Assembly: GCF_040958095.1 (NCBI RefSeq)
Contig: NC_091158.1
Span: forward strand, 36,948,246 to 37,012,245
DNA length: 64,000 bases
DNA from: Procambarus clarkii
Taxonomy: Eukaryota; Arthropoda; Malacostraca; Decapoda; Cambaridae
Reading direction: 5' to 3'
Part shown: positions 51,903-64,000 of the stretch, piece by piece
How positions within the stretch are numbered: the first letter of the stretch is position 1
Layout of the letters: each line of letters starts with the position of its first letter
The notes under the pieces: model-generated
The model's input: the letters and a program-made list of their open reading frames with translations, nothing else
Database searches by the model: none
Told to the model about the DNA's origin: nothing
Translations under genes and position numbers: made by a program

Positions 51903-54462
51903 ACAACTACCTGTTGTAGGAGCCCCCACATCCACCTGTTGCAGGTGCCCCCCCACGTCCACCTGTTGCAGGTGCCCCCCACACCCTCCTGTTGCTGGTG
52001 ATCCCCACACCCACCTGTTGCCGGTTCCCCACACTCACCTGTTTCTGGTACCCTCCACACCCACCAGTTGCTGGTTCCACTCACACCCACTTGTTGGTGG
52101 TTCCCCCCCACACCCACCTGTTGCTGGTAATCCCCACACCCACCTGTTGCTGGTTCCCCACACTAACCTGTTGCTGGCGCCCCTCACACTCACTTGTTGC
52201 TGGTGCCCTCCTCTCCCACCTGTTGCTGGTGCCCCTAACACCCGGCTATTGCTGGTGCCCCCCACACCCACCTGTTGCTGGTGATACCCACCCCCACCTG
52301 TTGCTGGTTCCCCACACTTACTTGTTGCTGGTGCCCTCCACACCCACCTGTTGCTGGTGCCCCCCACACCCACCTGTTGCTGGTGCTCACACACCCACCT
52401 GTTGTTAGTGCCACAACACCCACCTGTTGCTGGTGGCCACAACACCCACCTGTTGCTGGTTCCCCCCACTCACCTGTTGCTGGTGCAACTCACACCCACC
52501 TGCTGGTGGTGCCCCCACACCCACCTGTTGCTGGTGCCCTCACTCCCAATTGTTGCTGGTGCCCCCACACCCAGCTGGTGCTGGTGCCCCCCACAACTAC
52601 CTGTTGTAGGAGACCCCACACCCACCTGTTGCTGGTGCCCCACCCCCACACCCAGTTGTTGCTGGTGTCCCTACACCCACCTGCTGCTGGTGCCTTTCAT
52701 ATCCACATGTTGCAGTTGTCCCCCCACACCCACCTGTTGCTGGTGCCCCCCCCACACCCACCTGTTGCTGGTGCCCTCACAGCCACCTGTTGATGGTGCC
52801 CTAACACCCACCTGTTGCTGGTGCTCCCACACCCACCTGATGCCCCCAGAATCGCCTGTTGCTGGTGGGCCCACACCCACCTGTTGGTGGTGCCCCCCAC
52901 AACCACCTGTTGCTGGTGGCCCCACACCCACCTGTTGCTGGTTCCCCCACATGTTCCTGTTGCTGATTCCCCCACACTCACCTGTTGCTGGTGCCCCAAC
53001 ACTCACCTGTTGCTGGTGATACCGCACTTACCTGCTGCTGGTGCCCCCACACCCACCTGTTGCTGGTGCCCCACCACACCCACTTGTTGCTGGTGCCCCC
53101 AAACCCACCTGTTGCTGGTGCCCCCCACAAATACCTATTGTAGGAGCCCCCACACCCACCTGTTGCTGGAGGCCCCCACACCCACCTGTTGCTGGTCCCC
53201 ACACTCACCTGTTGCTGGTGCCATCCTCACCCACCTGTTGCTGGTGCCCCCACACCCACCTGTTGCTGGTGATCCCCACACCCATCTGTTGCTGGTGCCC
53301 CCACACCCACCTGTTGCCCCCAACAACTACCTGTTGTAGGAGCCCCCACACCCACCTGTTGCTGGTGCCCCCCCCTCCCATCACACCCAGATGTTGCTGG
53401 TACCCCTACACCCATCGTTTGCTGGTGCCCCCTACTTCCACCTGTTGCAGGTGCCCCCCCACGTCCACCTGATGCAGGAGCTCCCTATACCATCCTGTTG
53501 CTGGTGATCCCCACACCCACCTGTTGCTGGTTCCCCACACTCACCTGTTTCTGGTGCCCTCCACACCCACCAGTTGCTGGTTCCACTCACACCCACTTGT
53601 TGGTGGTTCCCCCCCACACCCACCTGTTGCTGGTGATCCCCACACCCACCTGTTGCTGGTTCCCCACACTTAATTGTTGCTGGTTCCCCACACTAACCTG
53701 CTGCTGGCGCCCCTCACACTCACCTGCTGCTGGTGCCCTCCTCTCCCACCTGTTGCTGGTGCCCCTAACACCCGGCTATTGCTGGTGCCCCCCACACCCA
53801 CCTGTTGCTGGTGATACCCACCCCCACGTGTTGCTGGTTCCCCACACTTACTTGTTGCTGGTGCCCTCCACACCCACCTGTTGCTGGTGCCCCCACACCC
53901 ACCTGTTACTGGTGCTCACACACCCACCTGTTGCTAGTGCCACCACACCCACCTGTTGCTGGTGGCCCCCACACCCTCCTGTTGCTGGTTCCCCACACTC
54001 ACCTGTTGCTGGTGCAACTCACACCCACCTGTTGCTGGTGCCCCCACACCCACCTGTTGCTGGTGCCCTCACTCCCACTTGTTGCTGGTGCCCCCACACC
54101 CACCTGGTGCTGGTGCCCCCCACAACTACCTGTTGTAGGAGCCCCCACACCCACCTGTTGCTGGTGCCCCACCCCCACACCCAGATGTTGCTGGTGTCCC
54201 TACACCCACCTGCTGCTGGTGCCTTTCATATCCACATGTTGCAGGGGACCCCCCGCACCCACCTGTTGCTGGTGCCCCCCCCACACACACCTGTTGCTGG
54301 TGCCCTAACACCCACCTGTTGCTGGTGCTACCACACCCACCTGATGCCCCCAGAATCGCCTGTTGCTGGTAGGCCAACACCCACCTGATGCCCCCAGAAT
54401 CGCCTGTTGCTGGTGCCCCAACACTCACCTGTTGCTGGTGATACCGCACTTTCCTGCTGCTG

Positions 54463-57400
54463 GTGCCCCCACTCCCTCCTGTTTTTGATGCCCCCAAAAC
54501 ACCTACCTGTTGCTGGTGCCCCACACTTACCTGTTGCTGGTTTCCACACTTACCTGTTGCTTTTGCCCCCATACCCAACTGTTGCTGGTGCCCCCAAACT
54601 TACCTGTTGCTGGTGTCCTCCACAACTACCTGTTGCTGGTGCCTCCCACACCCACCTGTTACTGGTGCCCCTACACCCACCTGTTGCTGGTGCCCTCCAC
54701 ACCCACCTTTTGCTGGTGCCCCTAACACCCACCTGTTGCTGGTGCCCCCCCACACCCACCTGTTGTTGGTGCCACCCATATCCACCTGTTGCTGGTGCCC
54801 CCACACCCAGCAGTTGCTGGTGCCCCTCACACCCACCTTTTGCTGGTGCCCTCCACACCCACCTGTTGCTGGTGAACCCCACACGCAGCTTTTGCTGGTG
54901 CCCCCTACACCCACCTGTTGCTAGTGCGCACACTTACCTGTTGCTTTTGCCCCCACACCCACCTGTTGCTGGTGCCTCCACACCCACCTGTTGCTGATGC
55001 CCTCCACAACTACCTTTTGCTGATGCCCTCACACCCACCTGTTGCTGGTGCCCCCCACTCCCAGCTGTTGGTGGTGCCCTCCACACCCACCTGTTGCGGG
55101 TGCCTCCACACCCAGCAGTTGCTGGTGCCACCACACACAGCTGTTGCTGGTGCCCGCACACCCACCTGTTGCTGGTGCCTGCAAACCCACCTGTTGCTGG
55201 TGCCCTACACACCCACCTTTTGCTGGTGCCTCCCACACCCACCTGTTGCTGGTGCCCCCAACACCCACCTGTTGCTGGTGCCATCCACACCCACCTGTTG
55301 CTAGTGCCTCCACACCCACCTGTTGCTGGTGATCCCCACACCCACCTGTGGCTGGTGACCCCACACCAAGCAGTTGCTGGTGCCCCCTAACACTCACCTG
55401 TTGCTGGTGCCTCCTACACCCACCTGTTGCTGGTGCCCACACTTACCTGTTGCTTTTGCCCCCACCAACCTATTGCTGGTGCCTCCACACCCACCTGTTG
55501 CTGGTGCCTCTACACCCCCCAGTTGCAGGTGCCTCCACACCCACATGTTGCTGGTGCCCTCACACCCACCTGTTGCTGGTGTGTCCCCCACTCCCAGCTT
55601 TTGCTGATGCCCCCCTCACCCACCTGTTGCTGGTGTCCTCCACACCCTCCTGTTGCTGGTGCCCCCACTCCCACCTGTTGCTGGTGCCCTCCACACCCAC
55701 CTGTTGCTGGTGCCCCAAAACACCCACCTGCTGCTGGAGGTCCCCACACCCACCTGTTGCTGGTTCCCCACACTCACCTGTTGCTGGTGCCATCCTCACC
55801 TACCTGTTGCTGATGCCTCCACACCCACCTGTTGCTGGTAATCCCCACACCCATCTGTTGCTGGTGCCCCCACACCCACCTGTTGCAGGTGCCCCCAACA
55901 ACTACCTGTTGTAGTAGCCCCCACACCCATCTGTTGCTGGTGCCCCCCCACACCCAGATGTTGCTGGTACCCCTACACCCACCTGTTGCTGGTGCCCCCC
56001 ACATCCACCTGTTGCAGATGCCCCCCACACCCTCCTGTTGCTGGTGATCCCCACACCCACCTGTTGCTGGTGCCCCCACACCCAACAGATGCTGTTGACC
56101 CCACACCCACCTGTTGCTGGTGTCCCCCACTCCCAGCTGTTGCTGGTGCCCCCCACACCCACCTGCTGCTGGTGCCTCCACACACACCTGTTGCTGGTGA
56201 CCCCCACACGCAGCTTTTGCTGGTGCCCCCCACACCCACCCGCTGCTGGTGCCCCCACACGCAGCTCTTGCTGTTACTCACACACCCACCTGTTGCTGGT
56301 TCCCCACACTCACCGGTTTCTGGTACCCTCCACACCCACCAGTTGCTGGTTCCACTCACACCCACTTGTTTGTGGTTTACCCCCACACCCACCTGTTACT
56401 GATGATCCCCACACCCACCTGTTGCTGGTTCCCCACACTAACCTGTTGCTGGCGCCCTTCACACTCACCTGTTGCTGGTGCTCTCCTCTCCCACCTGTTG
56501 CTGGTGCCCCTAACACCCGGCTATTGCTGGTGCCCCCACACCCACCTGTTGCTGGTGATACCCACCCCCACCTGTTGCTGGTTCCCAACACTTACTTGTT
56601 GCTGGTGCCCTCCACACCCACCAGTTGCTGGTGCCCTCCACACCCACCTGTTGCTGGTGCTCACACACCCACCTGTTGCTAGTGCCACCACACCCACCTG
56701 CTGCTGGTGGCCCCCACACCCACCTGTTGCTGGTTCCCCACACTCACCTGTTGCTGGTGCAACTCACACCCACCTGTTGCTGGTGCCCCCACACCCACCT
56801 GTTGCTGGTGCCCTCACTCCCACTTGTTGCTGGTGCCCCCACACCCACCTGGTGGCCCCCACAACTACCTGTTGTAGGAGCCCCCACACCCACCTGTTGC
56901 TGGTGCCCCACCCCCACACCCAGATGTTGCTGGTGTCCCTACACCCACCTGCTGCTGGTGCCTTTCATATCCACATGTTGCAGGTGTCCCCCCACACCCA
57001 CCTATTGCTGGTGCCCCCCCACACCCACCTGTTGCTGGTGCCCTAACACCCACCTGTTGCTGGTGCTCCCACACCCACCTGTTGCCCACAGAATCGCCTG
57101 TTGCTGGTGGGCCCACACCCACCTGTTGGTGGTGCCTCCCACAACCACCTGTTGTTGGTGGCCCCACACCCACTTGTTGCTGGTTCCCCCACATGTTCAT
57201 GTTGCTGGTGCCTCCCATACCCACCTGTTACTGGTGCCCCTACACCCACCTGTTGCTGGTGCCCTCCACACCCACCTTTTGCTGGTGCCCCTAACACCCA
57301 CCTGTTGCTGGTGCCCCCCCACACCCACCTGTTGTTGGTGCCACCCATATCCACCTGTTGCTGGTGCCCCCACACCCAGCAGTTGCTGGTGCCCCTCACA

Positions 57401-60400
57401 CCCACCTTTTGCTGGTGCCACCACACCCACCTGTTGCTGGTGACCCCCACACGCAGCTTTTGCTGGTGCCCCCTACACCCACCTGTTGCTAGTTCCCACA
57501 CTTACCTGTTGCTTTTGCCCCCACACCCACCTGTTGCTGGTGCCTCCACACCCACCTGTTGCTAATGCCCTCCACAACTACCTTTTGCTGATGCCCCCAC
57601 ATCCACCTGTTGCTGGTGCCCCCCACTCCCAGCTGTTGGTGGTGCCCTCCACACCCACCTGTTGCGGGTGCCTCCACACCCAGCAGTTGCTGGTGCCACC
57701 ACACACAGCTGTTGCTGGTGCCCGCACACCCACCTGTTGCTGGTGCCTGCAAACCCACCTGTTGCTGGTGCCCTACACACCCACCTTTTGCTGGTGCCTC
57801 CCACACCCACCTGTTGCTGGTGTCCCCAACACCCACCTGTTGTTGGTGCCATCCACACCCACCTGTTGCTAGTGCCTCCACACCCACCTGTTGCTGGTGA
57901 TCCCCACACCCACCTGTGGCGGGTGACCCCACACCAAGCAGTTGCTGGTGCCCCTCACACTCACCTGTTGCTGGTGCCTCCTACACCCACCTGTTGCTGG
58001 TGCCCACACTTACCTGTTGCTTTTGCCCCCCCACCCACCTATTGCTGGTGCCTCCACACCCACCTGTTGCTGGTGCCTCTACTCCCACCAGTTGCAGGTG
58101 CCTCCACACCCACATGTTGCTGGTGCCCTCACACCCACCTGTTGCTGGTGTCCCCCACTCCCAGCTTTTGCTGATGCCCCCCACACCCACCTGTTGCTGG
58201 TGTCCTCCACACCCACCTGTTGCTGGTGCCCCACTCCCACCTGTTGCTGGTGCCCTCCACACCCACCTGTTGCTGGTGCCCCAAAACACCCACCTTTTGC
58301 TGGAGGTCCCCACACCCACCTGTTGCTGGTTCCCCACACTCATCTGTTGCTGGTGCCATCCTCACCAACCTGTTGCTGATGCCCCCACACCCACCTGTTG
58401 CTGGTAATCCCCACACCCATCTGTTGCTGGTGCCCCCACACCCACCTCTTGCTGGTGCCCCCAACAACTACCTGTTGTAGAAGCCCCCACACCCACCTGT
58501 TGCTGGTGCCCCCCCACACCCAGATGTTGCTGGTACCCCTACACCCACCTGTTGCTGGTGCCCCCCACATCCACCTGTTGCAGGTGCCCCCCACACCCTC
58601 TTGTTGCTGGTGATCCCCACACCCACCTGTTGCTGGTGCCCCACACCCAGCAGATGCTGGTGACCCCACACCCACCTGTTGCTGGTGTCCCCCACTCCCA
58701 GTTGTTGCTGGTGCCCCCCACACCCACCTTTTGCTGGTGCCTGCACCCCCAGCAGGTGCTGGTGCCCCTCACACCCACCTGTTGCTGGTGCCTCCACACC
58801 CACCTGTTGCTGGTGACCCCCACACGCAGCTTTTGCTGGTGCCCCCCACACTCACCCGCTGCTGGTGCCCCCACACGCAGCTCTTGCTGTTACTCACACA
58901 CCCACCTGTTGCTAGTGCCCCCTCACCCACCTGTTTTTGGTGCCCCCTACATCCACCTGTTACTGGTGCCCCACACCCAGCAGTGGCTGGTGCCCCTCAC
59001 ACTCACCTGTTGCTGGTGCCTCCTACACCCACCTGTTGCTGGTGCCCACACATACCTGTTGCTTTTGCTCCCACACCCACCTATTGCTGCTGCCTCCACA
59101 CCCACCTGTTGCTTGTGCCTCCACACCCACCAGTTGCTGGTGCCCCCACACTCACATGTTGCTGGTGTCCCCAACTCCCAGCTTTTGCTGGTGCCCCCAC
59201 TCCCACCTGTTGCTGGTGCCCTCCACACCCACCTGTTGCTGGTGCCCCACCACACCCACTTGTTGCTGGAGGTCCCCACACCCACCTGTTGCTGGTTCCC
59301 CACACTCACCTGTTGCTGGTGCCATCCTCACCCATCTGTTGCTGATGCCCCCACACCCACCTGTTGCTGGTGATCCCCACACGCATCTGTTGCCCCTACA
59401 CCCACCTGTTGCTGGTGCCCACAACAACTACCTGTTGTAGGAGCCCCCACAACCACCTGTTGTAGGAGCCCCCACACCCACCTGTTGCTGGTGCCCCCCA
59501 CATCCACCTGTTGCTGGTGCCCCCCACACCCACCTGTTGCTGGTGCCTCCACACCCACCTGTTACTGGTGCTTCCACACCCACCTGTTGCTGGTGCCCTC
59601 ACACCCACCTGTAGCTGACGCTCCCAACACCCACCTGTTGCTGGTGCCCCCACACCCAGCTGTTGTTTGTTCCCACCACATCCAACTGTTGCTGGTGCAC
59701 CCACACCCACCTGCTGCTGGTGCCCCCACACCCACCTGTTGCTTCCAACACCCACCTGATGCTGGAGCCCCCACACGCAGCTGTTGCTGGTGCCCCCCAC
59801 ACGCAGCTGTTGCTGGTGCCCCCACACCAATTTGTTGTTCGTGCCCACACACTCACCTGTTGCTCATTCCCCCCACGCCCACCTGCTGCTGGTGGCCCCA
59901 CAACCACCTGTTGTAGGAGAACCCAAACCCACCTGTTGCTGGTGTCCCCACACCCACCTGTTGCTGGTGCCCCCCACACCCTCCTGTTACTGCTGGCCCC
60001 CACACTTGCCTGTTGCTGGTGCCCCCACACCCACCGGTTGTTGATGCCCTAAGAACCCAGCTGTTGCTGGTGCCCCCACACTTACCTGTTGGTGGTTCCC
60101 CCTACACCTTCCTGTTGCTGGTGTCCACACACCCACCTGTTGCCCTAACTCTTATCTGTTGCTGGTGTCCCCACACCCACCTGTTGCTGCCCCCACACCC
60201 CCTGTTGCTGGTAGTCCCGCACTTACCTGCTGCTGGTGCCCCCACACCCACCTATTTTTGATGCCCCCCACACCTACCTGTTGCTAGTGCCCCACACTTA
60301 CCTGTTGCTGGTGCCCCCACAACCAGCTGTTGCTGGTGCCCTCACACCTAGCTGTTCTTGGTGCCCTCACAGTTACCTGTTGCTGTTACCCCCCACACCC

Positions 60401-62500
60401 ACCTGTTTTTTGTTCCACCCACACCAACCTGTTGTTTGTGCCACCACACCCACCAGTTGCTGGTGCCCCCACACCCACCTGCTGCTGGTGCCATCACACC
60501 CATCTGTTGCTGGTTCCCTCCACACCCACATGTTACTGGTGCCCCCCCACACACCCACCTGTTGCTGGAGGCCCCCACACCCACCTGTTGCTGGTTACCC
60601 ACACCCACCTGTTGCTGGTTACCCACACCCACCTGTTGCTGGTGATCCCCACACCCATCTGTTGCTGGTGCCCCCACACCGACCTGTTGCTGGTGCCCCC
60701 AACAACTACCTGTTGTAGGAGCCCCCACACCCACCTGTTGCTGGTGCCCCACCCCACACCCAGATGTTGCTGGTACCCCTTCACCCACCTGTTGCTGGTG
60801 CTTCCCACATCCACCTGTTGCATGTGCCCCCCACATCCACCTGTTGCAGGTGCCCCCCACACCCTCCTGTTGCTGGTGATCCCCACACCCACCTTTTGCT
60901 GGTTCCCCACACTCACCTGTTGCTGGTCCGCTCCACACCCACCTGTTGCTATTGCCACTCACACCCACCTGTTGCTGGTTTCCCCCACACCCACCTGTTG
61001 CTGGTGATCCCCACACCAACCTGTTGCTGGTTCCACACACTCACCTGTGGGTGGTGCCATCCTCACCCACCTGTTGCTGGTGCCCACCACACCCCCCTGT
61101 TGCTGGTGCCCCCCACACCCACCTGTTGCTTGTGATCCCCACACCCACCTGTTGCTCGTGCCCCCACTCCCACCTGTTGCTGGTTCCCCACATTCACCTG
61201 TTGCTGGTGCAACTCACACCCACCTGTTGCTGGTGCCCCCCACACCCACCTGTTGCTGGTGCCCCCCACACCCACCTGTTGCTAGTGCCTCCACCCCCAG
61301 CAGGTGCTGGTGCCCCTCACACCCACCTGTTGCTGGTGCCTCCACACCCACCTGTTGCTGGTGACCCCCACACGCAGCTTTTGCTGGTGAACTGCTGGTG
61401 CCCCCACACGCAGCTCTTGCTGAAACTCACACACCCACCTGTTGCTAGTGCCCCTCACCCACCTGTTTTTGGTGCCCCCTACATCCACCTGTTGCTGGTG
61501 CCCCACACCCAGCAGTGGCTGGTGCCCCTCACACTCACCTGTTGCTGGTGCCTCCTACACCCACCTGTTGCTGGTGCCCACACTTACCTTTTGCTTTTGC
61601 CCCCACACCCACCTATTGCTGCTGCCTCCACACCCACCTGTTGCTTGTGCCTCCACACCCACCAGTTGGTGGTGCCCCCACACTCACATGTTGCTGGTGT
61701 CACCCACTCCCAGCTTATGCTGGTGCCCCCACTCCCACCTGTTGCTGGTGCCCTCCACACCCACCTGTTGCTGGTGCCCCACCACACCCACTTGTTGCTG
61801 GAGGTCCCCACACCCACCTGTTGCTGGTTCCCCACACTCACCTGTTGCTGGTGCCATCCTCACCCATCTGTTGCTGATGCCCCCACACCCACCTGTTGCT
61901 GGTGATCCCCACACCCATCTGTTGCCCCCACACCCACCTGTTGCTGGTGCCCCCAACAAATACCTGTTGTAGGAGCACCCACAACCACCTGTTGTAGTAG
62001 CCCCCACACCCACCTGTTGCTGGTACCCCCCCACACCCACCTGTTGCTGGTGCCCCCTCTACACCCACCTTTTGCAGGTGCCCCCCACATCCACCTGTTG
62101 CTGGTGCCCCCCACACCCACCTGTTGCTGGTGCCTCCACACCCACCTGTTACTGGTGCTTCCACACCCACCTGTTGCTGGTGCCCTCACACCCACCTGTT
62201 GCTGACGCTCCCAACACCCACATGTTGCTGGTGCCCCTACACCCAGCTCTTGTTTGTTCCCACCACACCCACCTGTTGCTGGTGCACCCAAACCCACCTG
62301 TTGCTGGTGCCCCCACACCCACCTGTTGCTTCCAACACCCACCTGATTCTGGTGCCCCCACACGCAGCTGTTGCTGGTGCCCCCACACGCAGCTGTTGCT
62401 GGTGCCCCCACACCCATTTGTTGTTCCTGCCCACACACTCACTTGTTGCTCGTTCCCCCACGCCCACCTGCTGCTGGTGCCCCCACAACCACCTGTTGTA
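54463..62500. repeat. higher-order repeats of about 2.53-2.59 kb
   Basis: Blocks recur at near-constant offsets: 55042 with 57610 (2,568 bp), 55832 with 58398 (2,566 bp), 59152 with 61684 (2,532 bp) and 59485 with 62072 (2,587 bp). Each block spans about 100 monomers. Shorter-range relatives lie at 52079, 53586 and 56349. Confidence 0.75.
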
Positions 62501-63450
62501 GGAGAACCCACACCCACCTGTTGCTGGTGTCCCCACACCCACCTGTTGCTTGTGATCCCCACACCCACCTGTTGCTCGTGCCCCCAAACCCACCTGTTGC
62601 TGGTTCCCCACATTCACCTGTTGCTGGTGCAACTCACACCCACCTGTTGCTGGTGCCCCCCACACCCACCTGTTGCTGGTGCCCCCAACTTCCACCTGCT
62701 GCAGGTGCCCCCCACATCCACCTGTTGCAGGTGCCTCCCACACCCTCCTGTTGCTGGTGATCCCCACACCCACCTGTTGCTGGTTCCCCACACTCACCTG
62801 TTTCTGGTACCCTCCACACCCACCTGTTGCTGGATCCACTCACACCCATTTGTTGATGGTTCCCCCCACACTAACCTGTTGCTGGTGCCCCTCACACTCA
62901 CCTGTTGCTGGTGGCCCTCACACTCACCTGTTGCTGGTGGCCCTCACACTCACCTGTTGATGGTTCCATCCTCTCCCACCTGTTGCTGGTGCCCCTAACA
63001 CCCGGCTGTTTCTGGTGCCCCCCACACCCACCTGTTGCTGGTGATACCCACACCCACCTGTTGCTGGTTCCCCACACTCACTTGATGCTGGTGCCCTCCA
63101 CACCCACCTATTGCTGGTGCCCCCCACACCCACCTGTTGCTGGTGCTCACACACCCACCTGTTGCTAGTGCCTCCACACACACCTGTTGCTGGTGGCCCC
63201 CACAACCACCTGTTGCTGGTTCCCTACACTCACCTGTTGCTGGTGCAACTCACACCCACCTGTTGCTGGTGCCCCCACACTCACCTGTTGCTGGTGCCCC
63301 ACCCCCACACCCAGATGTTGCTGGTGCCCCACCACACCCACTTGTTGCTGGAGGTCCCCACACCCACCTTTTGCTGGTTCCCCACACTCACCTGTTGCTG
63401 GTGCCATCCTCACCCATCTGTTGCTGATGCCCCCACACCCACCTGTTGCT

Positions 63451-63700
63451 GGTGCCCCCCCCCACACCCACCTGTTGCTGGTGCCCTAACACCCACCTGT
63501 TGCTGGTGCTCCCACACCCACCTGTTGCCCCCACAATCGCCTTTTGCTGGTGGCCCCACACCCACCTGTTGGTGGTGCCCCCCCCCACACCCACCTGTTG
63601 CTGGTGCCCTAACACCCACCTGTTGCTGGTGCTCCCACACCCACCTGTTGCCCCCACAATCGCCTTTTGCTGGTGGCCCCACACCCACCTGTTGGTGGTG
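63451..63700. repeat. 123-bp local tandem duplication
   Basis: The stretch starting at 63451 repeats from 63574 with almost no change, including the rare variant CCCACAATCGCC. It is the most recent-looking local duplication in the array. Confidence 0.75.
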
Positions 63701-64000
63701 CCCCCCACAACCACCTGTTGCTGGTGGCCCCACACCCACCTGTTGCTGGTTCCCCCACATTTTCCTGTTGCTGGTGCCCCCACACTCACCTGTTGCTGTT
63801 GCCCCAACTCCCACCTCTTGCTGGTGATACCGCACTTACCTGCTGCTGGTGCCCCTACACCCACCTGTTTTTGATGCCCCCAAAACACCTACCTGTTGCT
63901 GGTGCCCCACACTTACCTGCTACTGTTTTCCACACTTACCTGTTGCTTTTGCCACCACACCCAACTGTTGCTGGTGCCCCCACACTTACCTGTTGCTGGT

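Larger units (their letters stand above)
51903..64000. repeat. 25-bp C-rich minisatellite, right block running off the window
   Basis: About 12 kb of the array, with no sign of ending at 64000. It contains monomer variants with TTCCCCACACTCACC and GTGATCCCCACACC that are rare further left, so the array changes composition along its length. Confidence 0.96.

Noticed and set aside
9207..64000. Hundreds of long open reading frames on both strands, Pro/His/Cys-rich or Gly/Gln/Trp-rich
   Set aside because: All are translations of the stop-free 25-bp minisatellite in different frames. They lack domains, consistent starts and any frame preference.
9207..64000. CRISPR-like array
   Set aside because: Repeats are directly adjacent with no unique spacers, there are no cas genes, and the context is eukaryotic.
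9207..64000. Chi-like GCTGGTGG octamers in many monomers
   Set aside because: Chi acts with bacterial RecBCD. In eukaryotic DNA the match is a by-product of the monomer sequence.

Overview
The window is eukaryotic, repeat-dominated DNA, most likely from an arthropod and plausibly a decapod crustacean. The pointers are TTAGG/CCTAA telomere-type repeats, very long (TA)n arrays, tRNA-derived SINE units, a BEL/Pao-type LTR retrotransposon and piggyBac-type ends. The species cannot be named from the sequence. There is no bacterial-style gene organisation. The only recognisable host-gene piece is one 99-bp exon that encodes a single ankyrin repeat (8247-8345).

Layout. 1-6044: TA microsatellites, a telomere-like patch, and about 19 copies of a 260-bp unit carrying a tRNA-like Pol III promoter (A and B boxes). 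The units are arranged as two arrays that diverge from an inversion point at 2773/2774. 6045-6232: an 89-bp-arm foldback palindrome. 6480-7658 (minus): a 5'-truncated, twice-frameshifted fossil of a LINE-type reverse transcriptase C-terminus. 7659-9203: TA array, ankyrin exon with flanking introns, and a 26-bp minisatellite. 9207-64000: one enormous C-rich minisatellite with a 25-bp monomer, which continues past the right edge. It is interrupted by three insertions: a 2,935-bp TG...CA segment with a 5-bp target duplication (10080-13014, probably a solo LTR), a 10.86-kb non-autonomous BEL/Pao-like element (14769-25627), and an 82-bp LINE tail (51821-51902).

The BEL/Pao-like element has 1.6-kb LTRs, a primer-binding site matching the 3' end of tRNA-Tyr, a gag reading frame with CCHC zinc knuckles, and a broken protease region. 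It has no detectable reverse transcriptase, RNase H or integrase. Its non-coding 3' half contains 27-bp tandem repeats that were themselves split by a 1,556-bp piggyBac-like insertion at TTAA. This gives a readable order of events: minisatellite, then LTR element, then piggyBac-like element.

The hundreds of long open frames across 9.2-64 kb are not genes. The 25-bp monomer has no stop codon in any of the six frames, and 25 leaves remainder 1 on division by 3, so three monomers read as a 25-residue peptide repeat in every frame. The array also has higher-order structure: near-identical multi-monomer blocks of 0.12, 0.7, 1.4, 2.6 and 6.2 kb spacing. Each monomer carries a CACCC box next to a CACCTG E-box. 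No new enzymatic or defence system was found. The most unusual material is the six-frame-open minisatellite and the divergent SINE-derived satellite.
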